Source: Gemmatimonadaceae bacterium (GTDB lineage Bacteria; Gemmatimonadota; Gemmatimonadetes; Gemmatimonadales; Gemmatimonadaceae). From it: a DNA stretch of 37,499 nt. The notes beneath the pieces are model-generated. The model worked only from the letters and a program-made list of their open reading frames with translations, had not been told where the DNA came from and did not search any database. The position numbers were made by a program, and so were the translations under genes. The stretch is taken from positions 1 through 37,499 of the forward strand of contig JADZAN010000041.1 of NCBI GenBank assembly GCA_020852815.1. The letters are read 5' to 3'. Within the stretch, counting starts at the first letter, position 1. Each line of letters begins with the position of its first letter. Below, one piece after another: positions 7,908-15,614 of this stretch.

Positions 7908-8444
7908 TCAGCGAATGCGGAAGGACAGGAAGGGGACGCGCGCCTCGTTAGGCCCTCCATTCGGCGGCGTCGTCCCCGACGACTCGCCGCCGTGGATGAT
8001 TGCATAGGTCGCCGCGCTCACCGCCAGCGCGCCGAGCACCACCGACGTGATCGTCGTGCGCTTGCGGTCGAGCTTGCGGACCTCCACCGAGCGAAAGTCG
8101 CTGCGCGCCAGCGGGAGCGGCTGGTAGAAGGTCACCGGGCGCGTCATGGCGTCCGACGACTGCGTCGTCTGCACCGAGAGCACCACGCTGTCACCCGTGA
8201 CGCGCGACACGGCGCCGCTGACGGAGAAATCCTCGAGCAGGCGCGCCTCGTTGCTCTTCCCATTGCGCAGCTGCTCCACCGCCATCCCGCTCAGTTGCAC
8301 ACGGACCGACGTGTTGGGGCTGATCTCGCTGAGCTGAATGGGCTGGTACGAGTAGCACCCCGCGGAACTCGCGAGGGCGAGGACGAGCGCGGGGCGCAAG
8401 CGGCGCACGCGGCACCCTGACGGTCGGGGACTGGATAGCGACAT
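7908..8444 (-). CDS. Small predicted lipoprotein, function unknown
   Basis: A 178-residue protein from the ATG at 8444. A GTG at 8480 is possible but would add 12 residues before the signal sequence and sits inside direct repeats. The signal sequence ends in a lipobox, LASSAGC, with C30 as the lipidation site. After this comes a beta-rich middle (VRVQLSGMAVEQL, VSGAVSRVTGDSVVLSVQT), then a basic stretch RKLDRKRTT and a C-terminal hydrophobic segment (about 140-157, SVVLGALAVSAATYAII) followed by a short tail. I recognise no family. The hydrophobic segment near the C-terminus is unusual for a simple lipoprotein and could be a second membrane anchor. It converges on the Asp-box gene. Confidence 0.7.
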   Translation of the reverse strand: MSLSSPRPSGCRVRRLRPALVLALASSAGCYSYQPIQLSEISPNTSVRVQLSGMAVEQLRNGKSNEARLLEDFSVSGAVSRVTGDSVVLSVQTTQSSDAMTRPVTFYQPLPLARSDFRSVEVRKLDRKRTTITSVVLGALAVSAATYAIIHGGESSGTTPPNGGPNEARVPFLSFRIR

Positions 8445-8469
8445 GAGGGCACTCTGGACTGGCAAAGCG

Positions 8470-8502
8470 TCAGCGATCACTCAGCGATCACGCAGCGGTC
8501 AC
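8470..8502 (-). promoter_or_regulatory. Three 11-bp direct repeats upstream of lipoprotein gene
   Basis: Plus-strand units TCAGCGATCAC (8470-8480), TCAGCGATCAC (8481-8491) and GCAGCGGTCAC (8492-8502) are head to tail, 26 bases upstream of the ATG at 8444. The 11-bp spacing is close to one helical turn, as in sites for regulators that bind cooperatively on one DNA face. The bound factor is unknown. Confidence 0.45.
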
Positions 8503-8753
8503 TCGGCGTTCCCGCGGTGGTCATCATATCAACGTATGACGCCCGGGACACCCTGATTCAAAGCACGAGGTCGGTAGCGTCGTACACCGGCGCCGTGCGC
8601 GGAGCGACGAAGATGGCGTGAGACGGCCTCGGCAGCCATCCCTCTCGGGCGCCGTCGCTCCCATCGATGCCTTGGCCTCGCCCATCTGGACGGCGCCGGC
8701 GGGGCGCTTCATGCTCTCCCGTGAATGCACGCCCCCTCACACCTGGAGGTCGC

Positions 8754-9554
8754 ATGGCAAGTGCTCGACGGACCGCCTCGCGGAGCGCGAAGAAGCGCGC
8801 GGCCGCATCTCCCTCCGACCGAGATGCGTTTCGACTCCTGGCACCGAATGAAGCGGCCAGGGCGCGCGAAGGTGAGCAGCACGTCTACGGCAAGCGGATC
8901 AAGTGCGTCACCGACACGCGCGGCTTCGCCACCCCCAACAACGATGCCCGCGTGCGCATCGTCGTCGACAGCTCCGAGGGCTTCATCCCGCTCTGGGCGA
9001 GGAACAGCACGCTGCGCTGGCGCTTCCAGGCGCAATCCATTCGCGCCTTCGCCAACCCCGAAGCGGCCAAGGCGAAGATCCGCGCGATGATGGGAAAGGC
9101 GCTGCTCGAGTGGGGCGACGCGGTTCCCGTGAAGTTCGCCGAGCGAAAGGACGCATGGGACTTCGAGGTCTCGCTGCGCAACGCCGCCGATTGCGACATC
9201 AACGGTTGCACACTGGCCTCGGCCTTCTTCCCCGATTCGGGGCGCCACGAGCTGCTGATCTATCCGACGATGTTCGAGCAGTCGGAGCAGGAGCAGGTGG
9301 AGACGCTCGCCCACGAGTTCGGCCACGTGTTCGGGCTGCGCCACTTCTTTGCCAAGATCAGCGAGCGCGAATGGTCGAGCGAGATCTTCGGCAAGCACAA
9401 GCCGTTCACCATCATGAACTACGGCGCCAGGAGCAAGATGACGGCCGCCGACCGTGGCGATCTCAAGACGCTCTACCGGAAGGCATGGGCCGGCGAAATC
9501 ACCGCGATCAACGGGACGCGCATCAAGTTCGTGCGGCCGTCGCACTACGACTGA
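8754..9554 (+). CDS. Metzincin-type zinc metalloprotease
   Basis: A 266-residue predicted zinc protease. The ATG at 8754 was chosen because GGAGG lies at 8745-8749; the frame is open further upstream without a better start. The active site is HEFGHVFGLRH: zinc ligands H187, H191 and H197 with catalytic E188, the HExxHxxGxxH signature of metzincins. A Met-turn candidate (M221 in FTIMNYG) follows 24 residues after the last His, as expected. Upstream, W-F-Q and ALLEWGDAVPVKF resemble the matrixin/astacin N-terminal subdomain. I see no signal peptide: the N-terminus is basic and Ser/Ala-rich, so location is open. Two Cys pairs (C178-type positions near NAADCDINGCTL) could form a disulfide if exported. 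It precedes the SusC gene with its own promoter region between. Confidence 0.85.
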   Translation: MASARRTASRSAKKRAAASPSDRDAFRLLAPNEAARAREGEQHVYGKRIKCVTDTRGFATPNNDARVRIVVDSSEGFIPLWARNSTLRWRFQAQSIRAFANPEAAKAKIRAMMGKALLEWGDAVPVKFAERKDAWDFEVSLRNAADCDINGCTLASAFFPDSGRHELLIYPTMFEQSEQEQVETLAHEFGHVFGLRHFFAKISEREWSSEIFGKHKPFTIMNYGARSKMTAADRGDLKTLYRKAWAGEITAINGTRIKFVRPSHYD

Positions 9555-9620
9555 CGCGCCACGGCATGCGTGGCCCCCCTCCGAGCGGTCGAGGCTGTCA
9601 GCGCGCGAGCTGCAAGCGTA

Positions 9621-9650
9621 TTGACAACGCCTTCGGCCGAGCGGCACAAT
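9621..9650 (+). promoter_or_regulatory. Candidate sigma70-type promoter for the SusC-SusD pair
   Basis: TTGACA (9621-9626) matches the -35 consensus exactly. CACAAT (9645-9650) follows after 18 bases as a plausible -10. It lies in the 174-base gap between the protease and SusC genes, with about 80 bases of leader before the ATG at 9729. In such GC-rich DNA a perfect TTGACA in an intergenic gap is notable, but the start site is inferred. Confidence 0.45.
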
Positions 9651-9728
9651 AGCGCTGAATCGTTAGGGTAGCGCGCCGTGGGCGCCCTGCCCGGCGCGCT
9701 GTCCGCCTCGTTCCGCACGGAGGAACTC

Positions 9729-12700
9729 ATGCCCATGAAGGTCAGCAGTGCACCCGCGGTATCGCGATGGTTGCAGTTGGCGGCAGGTCTCGTCCTGGTG
9801 GTCCCTTTCGCGCTCCAGGCGCAAACGGGGACCATCGTTGGGCGCGTGACCGATGCCGCCACGCAGGGCCCGGTGGCCGAGGCAAGGGTCACGGTCGTCG
9901 GGACGGCGCTCGTTACCTCGACCAATGCGTCGGGCGACTACCGCCTCGTGAACGTGCGTCCGGGGCGCGTCACCATCACCGTCTTCCGGCTGGGCTACAA
10001 GGCCGCTGGCGACACGGTGCGCGTGCAATCGGGAGAGACGGTCACCCTCAACGTGGCGATGACCGCCTCGCTCGCCAAGCTCTCCGAGGTGGTCGTGACG
10101 GGGACGGCGGGGAACCAGGAGCGGCGCGCGCAATCGGCGCAGGTGGCCTCGCTCACCGTCGCCGAGATCGTGAAGGAGGCCCCCATCCGCAACGTGGGCG
10201 AAGTCCTGCAGTCGCGCATTCCCGGCGTTGCCGTTTCCTCCAACTCCGGCGTCCTGGGCACGGCCAAGACGATCCGCATTCGCGGTGCGTCGTCGGTCAA
10301 CCTCTCCAACCAGCCGCTCCTCTTCATCGACGGCGTGCGCATCAACGAGGGGCCCATCAACGGCAACGTGAGCGGGCAATCGTATGACCGCATGAATGAC
10401 CTCAACCCCGATGAGATCGAGAGCATCGAGGTGGTGAAGGGGCCGGCGGCTGCCACGCTCTACGGCGCCGACGCCTCGGCGGGCGTCATCCAGATCATCA
10501 CCAAGAAGGGGCGCCCAGGGGGAAACCGCTTCGTGCAGTCGCTGCGCCTGGAGTCGGGCACCACCGACCAGAACTACATGCCCCCCGACAGCTACGGCAA
10601 CTGCACCGCTGCCCTCGTCGCCGCCAACAGCACCAACCCGCTCTGTCGCGGGCAACCGGTAGGGACGCTGGTGCATGACAACGTGTGGAAGCGCTACAAC
10701 GTGTTGCGCACCGGGAAGGACCTGAGCGTGGGCTGGGGCGGCCGCGGCGGCGGACAGAACTATGGCTACAACCTCTCCTTCGGTGCCGACAACGCCACCG
10801 GGACCTTGGCCAACAGCGGGCTCACGCGCTACAACGTGCGGTCGAACTTCAATTACGTCCCCGATTCGCGCCTCACCATCGACTTCGGGCTGGGGTTGGG
10901 GCAGAACCGCACGCAACTCCCCAATCTCGACAACTCGCTCTACGGATGGATTGCCGGCGCGTTGCTTGGCTCGCCACTCACGCGCTCCGACAACCCGGCC
11001 AACAGCGCCGACGGTTGGTTCGGCTACAATCGTCACTACAACGCGATTGCCGCCATCACGAATCGCATGCTCACGCACCGCACGATGTCCAACCTCACGG
11101 CGTCGTACCTCCCGGTGAGCTGGTTCACCAACCGCATCACGCTCGGCGTCGACTACGCCTCCGACGAGCAGTTCGAGTTCAACCCGAGGAACGACAGCAC
11201 CTGGTACGGCGGCCAGCTCGACGCGGGGCGCATGAATCGCCAGGCGCGCGGCGCCGAGCGGTACACGGTCGACTATCTCGGCAACATGCGAAGGACATTC
11301 GGCGCCAACAAGCAATGGGAGGGGAACCTCTCCGTCGGGCTGCAGGTCGTCTCGACGCGCAACACGCTCACGTCGGCGACCGGCATCGGCTTTGTCACCA
11401 ACGAGAACAACGCGGTCACGTCGGCGGCCACCACCACGGGCGGCAGCTCGTACACCGCGCAGAAGCAGTATGGCTACCTCAGCCAGCTGCAACTCGGCTA
11501 CCAGAACCGCCTCTTCCTGCAGATGGCGGTGCGCGTCGACAAGAACTCCGCCTTCGGGTCGGCGGCCCCGGCCTTCGTCCTTCCCAAGGTGGGCGCCACG
11601 TGGACGATCTCCGAGGAGCCATTCTTCGAGGGCTTCACCAAGGTCATCAACTCGTTGCGCCTGCGCGCCGCGTGGGGGACCACGGGGCGTTCGCCCGCGC
11701 CGGGGGCCGCGCTCACCACCCTCGTCTCGGCGCCGTACAACATCTTCGGCACCACCTCCAACGGCGCCAACCCGGGGAATCCCGGCAACGCCGACCTCAA
11801 GCCCGAGCGCGGGACCGAGTTCGAGGCTGGCTTCGACGCCTCGTTCTGGAGGGACCGCATTTCCGCCGAGCTCACGTACTTCCACAAGGTCACCGACGAC
11901 CTGATCATCGCCAAGCCCATCGCGCCATCGCTGGGTTTCAACAGCAACCCGCTGCAGAACATCGGCTCGGTGCTCAACAGCGGGCTGGAACTGGCGGTGA
12001 ATGCGAGTGCGATCTCGGCGACCAACTTCCTGTGGGACGTCCGCCTCGGTGCCAACACGCTGCATAACGAGGTCACGGACCTGGGCGGCGTCGCCGCCTT
12101 TGCGCCTGGCGGAAGCTTCTCCCACACGCGCGCCATGCTCGGCCAGCAGTTGGGGGTGTACGTCGCCAAGCGCATCAAGTCCATCGACGAGGCCACCGGC
12201 GTGGTGGTCGTCTCCGACACCGTCTCCCCCGTGGGGAACCTCTACCCCACGCTCGAGTGGAACCTGACCAACACCTTCACCGTGATGAAGCAGTTCCGCA
12301 TCAGCGCGCTCCTCGACGCCAAGCGCGACTTCATCACCGACAACTTCACCGACTTCTACCGCGAGACGCAGCTCGTGCGCGGGCAGAATCGCCTCGATCC
12401 CAACAAGCTGTCGCGACGCGAACGCCTGCGCCGGTACGGCAACGACACCCCGGGCAAGCCGGCCTTCGTGACCGAGTCCGGCGTCGTGGCCACGCAGAAC
12501 GACGTCTACGAGGCGTGGGAGCAGCCGGGCGACTTCCTGCGCTTCCGCGAACTCTCCGTCACCTATCTCGTCCCCAAGCGGTTGAGCGACGCACTCGGCA
12601 ACCGCATCCAGAATGCGTCGCTACAGTTCGCCATGCAGAACCTCAAGCTGTGGACCGACTATGAAGGGCCCGATCCCGAGGTCGTGACCGACAGCGGCAA

Positions 12701-12773
12701 CTTCTCGCGCGCCGACTTCTTCACCCTTCCCAACCCTCGTCGCGCGCTGTTCCGCGTGAACTTCACCTTCTGA
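9729..12773 (+). CDS. SusC/RagA-like TonB-dependent outer-membrane receptor
   Basis: A 1014-residue outer-membrane transporter. The ATG at 9729 follows GGAGG (9719-9723); longer in-frame starts exist but would displace the signal peptide (about 1-32, ending FALQAQ). Next is a carboxypeptidase-regulatory-like beta-sandwich (about 35-120, GTIVGRVTDAATQGPV to TASLAKLSEVVVTG), then the plug domain (about 130-265) with VGEVLQSRIPGV, TIRIRGASS, QPLLFIDGVRI and IESIEVVKGPAAATLYGADA, and the large beta-barrel ending in aromatic VNFTF. In SusC-type systems this protein takes up oligosaccharides or peptides using TonB energy, with the SusD partner as lid. The SusD gene follows after 13 bases. No carbohydrate-active or other enzyme gene is next to the pair, so the substrate is not indicated. 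Confidence 0.95.
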   Translation: MPMKVSSAPAVSRWLQLAAGLVLVVPFALQAQTGTIVGRVTDAATQGPVAEARVTVVGTALVTSTNASGDYRLVNVRPGRVTITVFRLGYKAAGDTVRVQSGETVTLNVAMTASLAKLSEVVVTGTAGNQERRAQSAQVASLTVAEIVKEAPIRNVGEVLQSRIPGVAVSSNSGVLGTAKTIRIRGASSVNLSNQPLLFIDGVRINEGPINGNVSGQSYDRMNDLNPDEIESIEVVKGPAAATLYGADASAGVIQIITKKGRPGGNRFVQSLRLESGTTDQNYMPPDSYGNCTAALVAANSTNPLCRGQPVGTLVHDNVWKRYNVLRTGKDLSVGWGGRGGGQNYGYNLSFGADNATGTLANSGLTRYNVRSNFNYVPDSRLTIDFGLGLGQNRTQLPNLDNSLYGWIAGALLGSPLTRSDNPANSADGWFGYNRHYNAIAAITNRMLTHRTMSNLTASYLPVSWFTNRITLGVDYASDEQFEFNPRNDSTWYGGQLDAGRMNRQARGAERYTVDYLGNMRRTFGANKQWEGNLSVGLQVVSTRNTLTSATGIGFVTNENNAVTSAATTTGGSSYTAQKQYGYLSQLQLGYQNRLFLQMAVRVDKNSAFGSAAPAFVLPKVGATWTISEEPFFEGFTKVINSLRLRAAWGTTGRSPAPGAALTTLVSAPYNIFGTTSNGANPGNPGNADLKPERGTEFEAGFDASFWRDRISAELTYFHKVTDDLIIAKPIAPSLGFNSNPLQNIGSVLNSGLELAVNASAISATNFLWDVRLGANTLHNEVTDLGGVAAFAPGGSFSHTRAMLGQQLGVYVAKRIKSIDEATGVVVVSDTVSPVGNLYPTLEWNLTNTFTVMKQFRISALLDAKRDFITDNFTDFYRETQLVRGQNRLDPNKLSRRERLRRYGNDTPGKPAFVTESGVVATQNDVYEAWEQPGDFLRFRELSVTYLVPKRLSDALGNRIQNASLQFAMQNLKLWTDYEGPDPEVVTDSGNFSRADFFTLPNPRRALFRVNFTF

Positions 12774-12786
12774 CCGGCGGAGGACC

Positions 12787-14079
12787 ATGACCATGCTGTG
12801 CATGACAACGACCATGACCACGATCCCCCGCGCGGTCGCGCGCACGATGGGTCGCGCGATGTGTGGCGCGACGCTGTTGCTCGCGGCAACGGCGTGTACC
12901 GACAAGTTCCTCGAGGTGACCAATCCCACCGTGATCGACGCCGCGACGGTCGATCCGGCCTCCTCGGCGGCGACGCTGGCCAACACCACGCAGCAGAACT
13001 TCGCCACCGAGTTGGGGATGAGTGCGATGTTCGAGTCGCACTTCACCGGCGAGACCTACATCATCGAGACCAGCTCGTCGCAGAACGAGTTCGGGAAGCG
13101 CGAGGTCTCGGTCGACAACGCCACGCTCGCCGCGCGGTGGGCCGGATTGCAGCTGGTGGCTGCGTCGGGGAAGATCCTCCTCGACCTCTCGCTCCCCACG
13201 CCCACCACCAACGTCAACCTGGCGCGCGGGGCGACCTTCCGGGCGTACGGCATCCTCTATCTCGCCATCGACTTCTGCAGCGGGACGCTCTCCGCCGGCC
13301 CGGCGCTCACCACCAACCAGCTCCTCGACTCGGCGATCTTCTGGTTCACCAAGGGGGTCGACGTGGGGACGGCCAACGCCACCGCCGATGGCCTCAACAT
13401 CGCGCGGGCGGCACTCGTCGGGCGCGCCCGTGCCAAACTGCAGAAAGGTGACCGGGCCGGTGCACTGGCCGACGCCAACCTCGTCCCGGCCGGCTTCTCC
13501 TTCAACCTCACGTATCAGGACGACCTGGCCAACCGCGCCCGACTGTCCAACGCGATGTGGCGCTTCATCGTCGATCGCGGCACCATCAGCGTCCCGCCGT
13601 ACTACCAGACCACCGACCCGCGCATCAAGTTTCTCCTCCCGTCGCAGCACTCGTACACGGCGGTGGACCAGGCGGCGGGGCCGTTCGTGGTGCAGCAGAA
13701 GTTCCCGTCGTATGCCTCGCCGTTGCGCCTCGCCTCCAAGCTGGAAGCCGAATACATCGCCGCCGAGGCGTCGGACAACGTGACGCAGCAACTTGCGCTC
13801 ATCGACCGGCAGCGCGCGGCGGCCGGGCAGCCGCCCTACAGCGGGGCAACCGACGCCGCTTCCGTGCTGGCCGAGCTGTTCTACCAGAAGGGGTATGATT
13901 TCTGGCTGGAGGGGAAGCGCATGGCCGACTGGCGTCGCCAGCCCGTCGCCGCGTCGCGCTACGTTCCGGTGGCCGGGAGCCCGTACTGGCGCACCGGCTT
14001 CGGATCGGTAGGGGCACAAGTGTGCTATCCGGTGCCGCGCACGGAGCTGGACAACAACCCGAACCTCAAGACGTCATAG
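12787..14079 (+). CDS. SusD/RagB-like surface lipoprotein
   Basis: A 430-residue partner of the SusC-like receptor, expected to sit on the cell surface as the substrate-binding lid. The ATG at 12787 follows GGAGG (12780-12784). The signal sequence ends at lipobox LAATAC with C37 as lipidation site; the first 20 residues are unusually Met/Thr-rich, and an ATG at residue 21 would also leave a workable signal. The mature N-terminus TDKFLEVTNPTVI is the typical SusD opening (DxFLExxNP). Helical TPR-like segments follow (YGILYLAIDFCSG; LNIARAALVGRARAKLQKG), and the C-terminus has the usual EAEYIAAEA and FWLEGKRMADWRR segments. At 430 residues it is shorter than the roughly 500-550 of many Bacteroidota SusD proteins. 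A hairpin follows the stop. Confidence 0.92.
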   Translation: MTMLCMTTTMTTIPRAVARTMGRAMCGATLLLAATACTDKFLEVTNPTVIDAATVDPASSAATLANTTQQNFATELGMSAMFESHFTGETYIIETSSSQNEFGKREVSVDNATLAARWAGLQLVAASGKILLDLSLPTPTTNVNLARGATFRAYGILYLAIDFCSGTLSAGPALTTNQLLDSAIFWFTKGVDVGTANATADGLNIARAALVGRARAKLQKGDRAGALADANLVPAGFSFNLTYQDDLANRARLSNAMWRFIVDRGTISVPPYYQTTDPRIKFLLPSQHSYTAVDQAAGPFVVQQKFPSYASPLRLASKLEAEYIAAEASDNVTQQLALIDRQRAAAGQPPYSGATDAASVLAELFYQKGYDFWLEGKRMADWRRQPVAASRYVPVAGSPYWRTGFGSVGAQVCYPVPRTELDNNPNLKTS

Positions 14080-14103
14080 CGTTCGGGGGGCGCTGTGTGG
14101 TGC

Positions 14104-14140
14104 GAGACCGGCGGGGCGCTCGTGCGTTCCGCCGGTTCTC
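14104..14140 (+). terminator. Possible terminator after the SusD gene
   Basis: ACCGGCGG (14107-14114) pairs with CCGCCGGT (14129-14136), extended by GAG/CTC with one bulged base. The 14-base loop and lack of a T-run make this a weak intrinsic terminator candidate; it lies 25 bases after the stop of the SusD-like gene. Confidence 0.35.
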
Positions 14141-14282
14141 ATGTGCGCGAGTGCTGCAGCTGTTGCGCGTGGTGCGAGCTACCTGCGTGTGAGCGAACCC
14201 CACGTTGGAGGTCAGTGGAGCGCGCGTACTCGCACGAGATCGGAAGGTCCCTTCGCGCGAGGCCGTTGCGGAACTCAGTACG

Positions 14283-14300
14283 TTGAGTAAAAATACTCAA
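14283..14300 (+). promoter_or_regulatory. Palindrome abutting the ATPase start codon
   Basis: TTGAGTA (14283-14289), loop AAAA, TACTCAA (14294-14300): a perfect inverted repeat ending one base before the ATG at 14302. It occupies the place of a ribosome site and no Shine-Dalgarno sequence is seen. A partial copy, TGAGTA, recurs at 14305-14310 in the first codons. It could be an operator, an RNA hairpin controlling translation, or a -10-like element of a leaderless transcript. Confidence 0.5.
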
Positions 14301-14301
14301 T

Positions 14302-15516
14302 ATGATGAGTAATCTGATCCCGTCCTTTCAACGCCCCCAAGGCGCGGTGCTCGCCGGTCGTCTCGCCGAGCCGAGGCGCTTCATCCAAGTCGTGGCGGGA
14401 CCACGTCAGGTGGGGAAGTCTACGCTCGTCCAACAGGTGTCGCGTGAACTCGCACCGACGGTGCGCTACGCGAGCGCCGACGAGCCCACACTTCGGGGAT
14501 CGGATTGGATCGCCCAACAGTGGGAGGTTGCTCGCGTTGCGGCTCGCGACGGGGGTGCGGTGGGAGCGGTGCTGGCGCTCGATGAGATCCAGAAGATTCC
14601 CGGGTGGTCGGAGACCGTCAAACGCTTGTGGGACGAGGACACGCGGCAGCGATGCCCACTCAAGGTCGTCCTCCTCGGCTCTGCGCCGTTGCTCATCGCC
14701 CATGGGATGAGCGAGAGCCTCGCCGGCCGCTTCGAACTGCTGCACTTGCCACATTGGTCGTTCGCGGAGATGCGAGACGCCTTCGGCTTTGCCCTCGACG
14801 AGTACCTGTACTTCGGCGGTTATCCGGGGGCGGCGGCGCTCATCCATGAGCCCGATCGCTGGCGCCGCTACATTGCCGACAGCCTCATCGAGACGTCGGT
14901 CTCACGCGACGTCCTGTTGCTCACCCGCGTGGACAAGCCCGCGCTGCTACGACGGCTGTTCGAACTCGCCTGCCGGTACTCCGGTCAGATCCTCTCGTAC
15001 ACCAGGATGCTGGGACAGCTGCAAGAGGCGGGAAACACGACGACACTGGCGCATTACCTCGACCTGCTGCAGGGAGCGGGGTTGGTGTGCGGGCTGCAGA
15101 AGTATGCTGGCGATGCGGCACGTAGTCGCGGCTCGAGTCCCAAGCTGCAAGTGTTCAATACCGCGCTCATGACGACGGTAACCGGGCTGTCGTTCGACGA
15201 GGCGCGCGCCGACCGTGAGTTCATGGGGCGTCTCACTGAGTCGGCGGTTGGTGCGCACCTGATCAATGCCGCTGCTGCGCGTGACTGCGAAGTCTTCTAC
15301 TGGCGGGAGCGGAGTCGCGAGGTCGACTTCGTGGTGACGGCGGGGCGCCGCGTGGTCGCCGTCGAAGTGAAGAGCGGACGATCGCGGGAGATGCCGGCGG
15401 GGCTCGCAGCGTTCCGTGAGGCGTTCGGCATCAGGCGCACGCTGCTTGTTGGTGGCGACGGCATCGACGTCGGGGAGTTCCTGGCGCGACCGGTGATGGA
15501 GTGGATCGCGGGGTAG
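14302..15516 (+). CDS. AAA ATPase with DUF4143 domain
   Basis: A 404-residue ATP-binding protein of the AAA_14/DUF4143 family. Walker A is GPRQVGKST (33-41), Walker B is VLALDEIQ (near 95), and sensor-like VVLLGSAPLL follows. The conserved LYFGGYPGAA segment marks the change into the winged-helix/DUF4143 part, which ends in a restriction-endonuclease-like motif, REVDFVV then VVAVEVKSG (D/E-x-K pattern). The usual sensor motif in this family is L-x-G-S-S; here the second S is A. The cellular role of the family is not established; members often occur as lone mobile cassettes. This one is also alone: about 220 bases after the SusD gene, less GC-rich upstream DNA, and unrelated genes on both sides. 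The start ATG-ATG at 14302/14305 leaves both usable. Confidence 0.88.
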   Translation: MMSNLIPSFQRPQGAVLAGRLAEPRRFIQVVAGPRQVGKSTLVQQVSRELAPTVRYASADEPTLRGSDWIAQQWEVARVAARDGGAVGAVLALDEIQKIPGWSETVKRLWDEDTRQRCPLKVVLLGSAPLLIAHGMSESLAGRFELLHLPHWSFAEMRDAFGFALDEYLYFGGYPGAAALIHEPDRWRRYIADSLIETSVSRDVLLLTRVDKPALLRRLFELACRYSGQILSYTRMLGQLQEAGNTTTLAHYLDLLQGAGLVCGLQKYAGDAARSRGSSPKLQVFNTALMTTVTGLSFDEARADREFMGRLTESAVGAHLINAAAARDCEVFYWRERSREVDFVVTAGRRVVAVEVKSGRSREMPAGLAAFREAFGIRRTLLVGGDGIDVGEFLARPVMEWIAG

Positions 15517-15614
15517 TCGGCGCTGACATGATCCACCCCCTCGTCAACGATCAGGTAGTTTTGGGCCACACCCCCCATCGTCGTCCCTACGCGCTCGCAC
15601 CCCAAGGGAGACTC

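Noticed and set aside
9663-12125. An 820-codon open frame antisense to the SusC gene
   Set aside because: Arg/Gly/His-rich translation with no motif; a typical antisense shadow in GC-rich DNA. The plus strand encodes a complete SusC protein.
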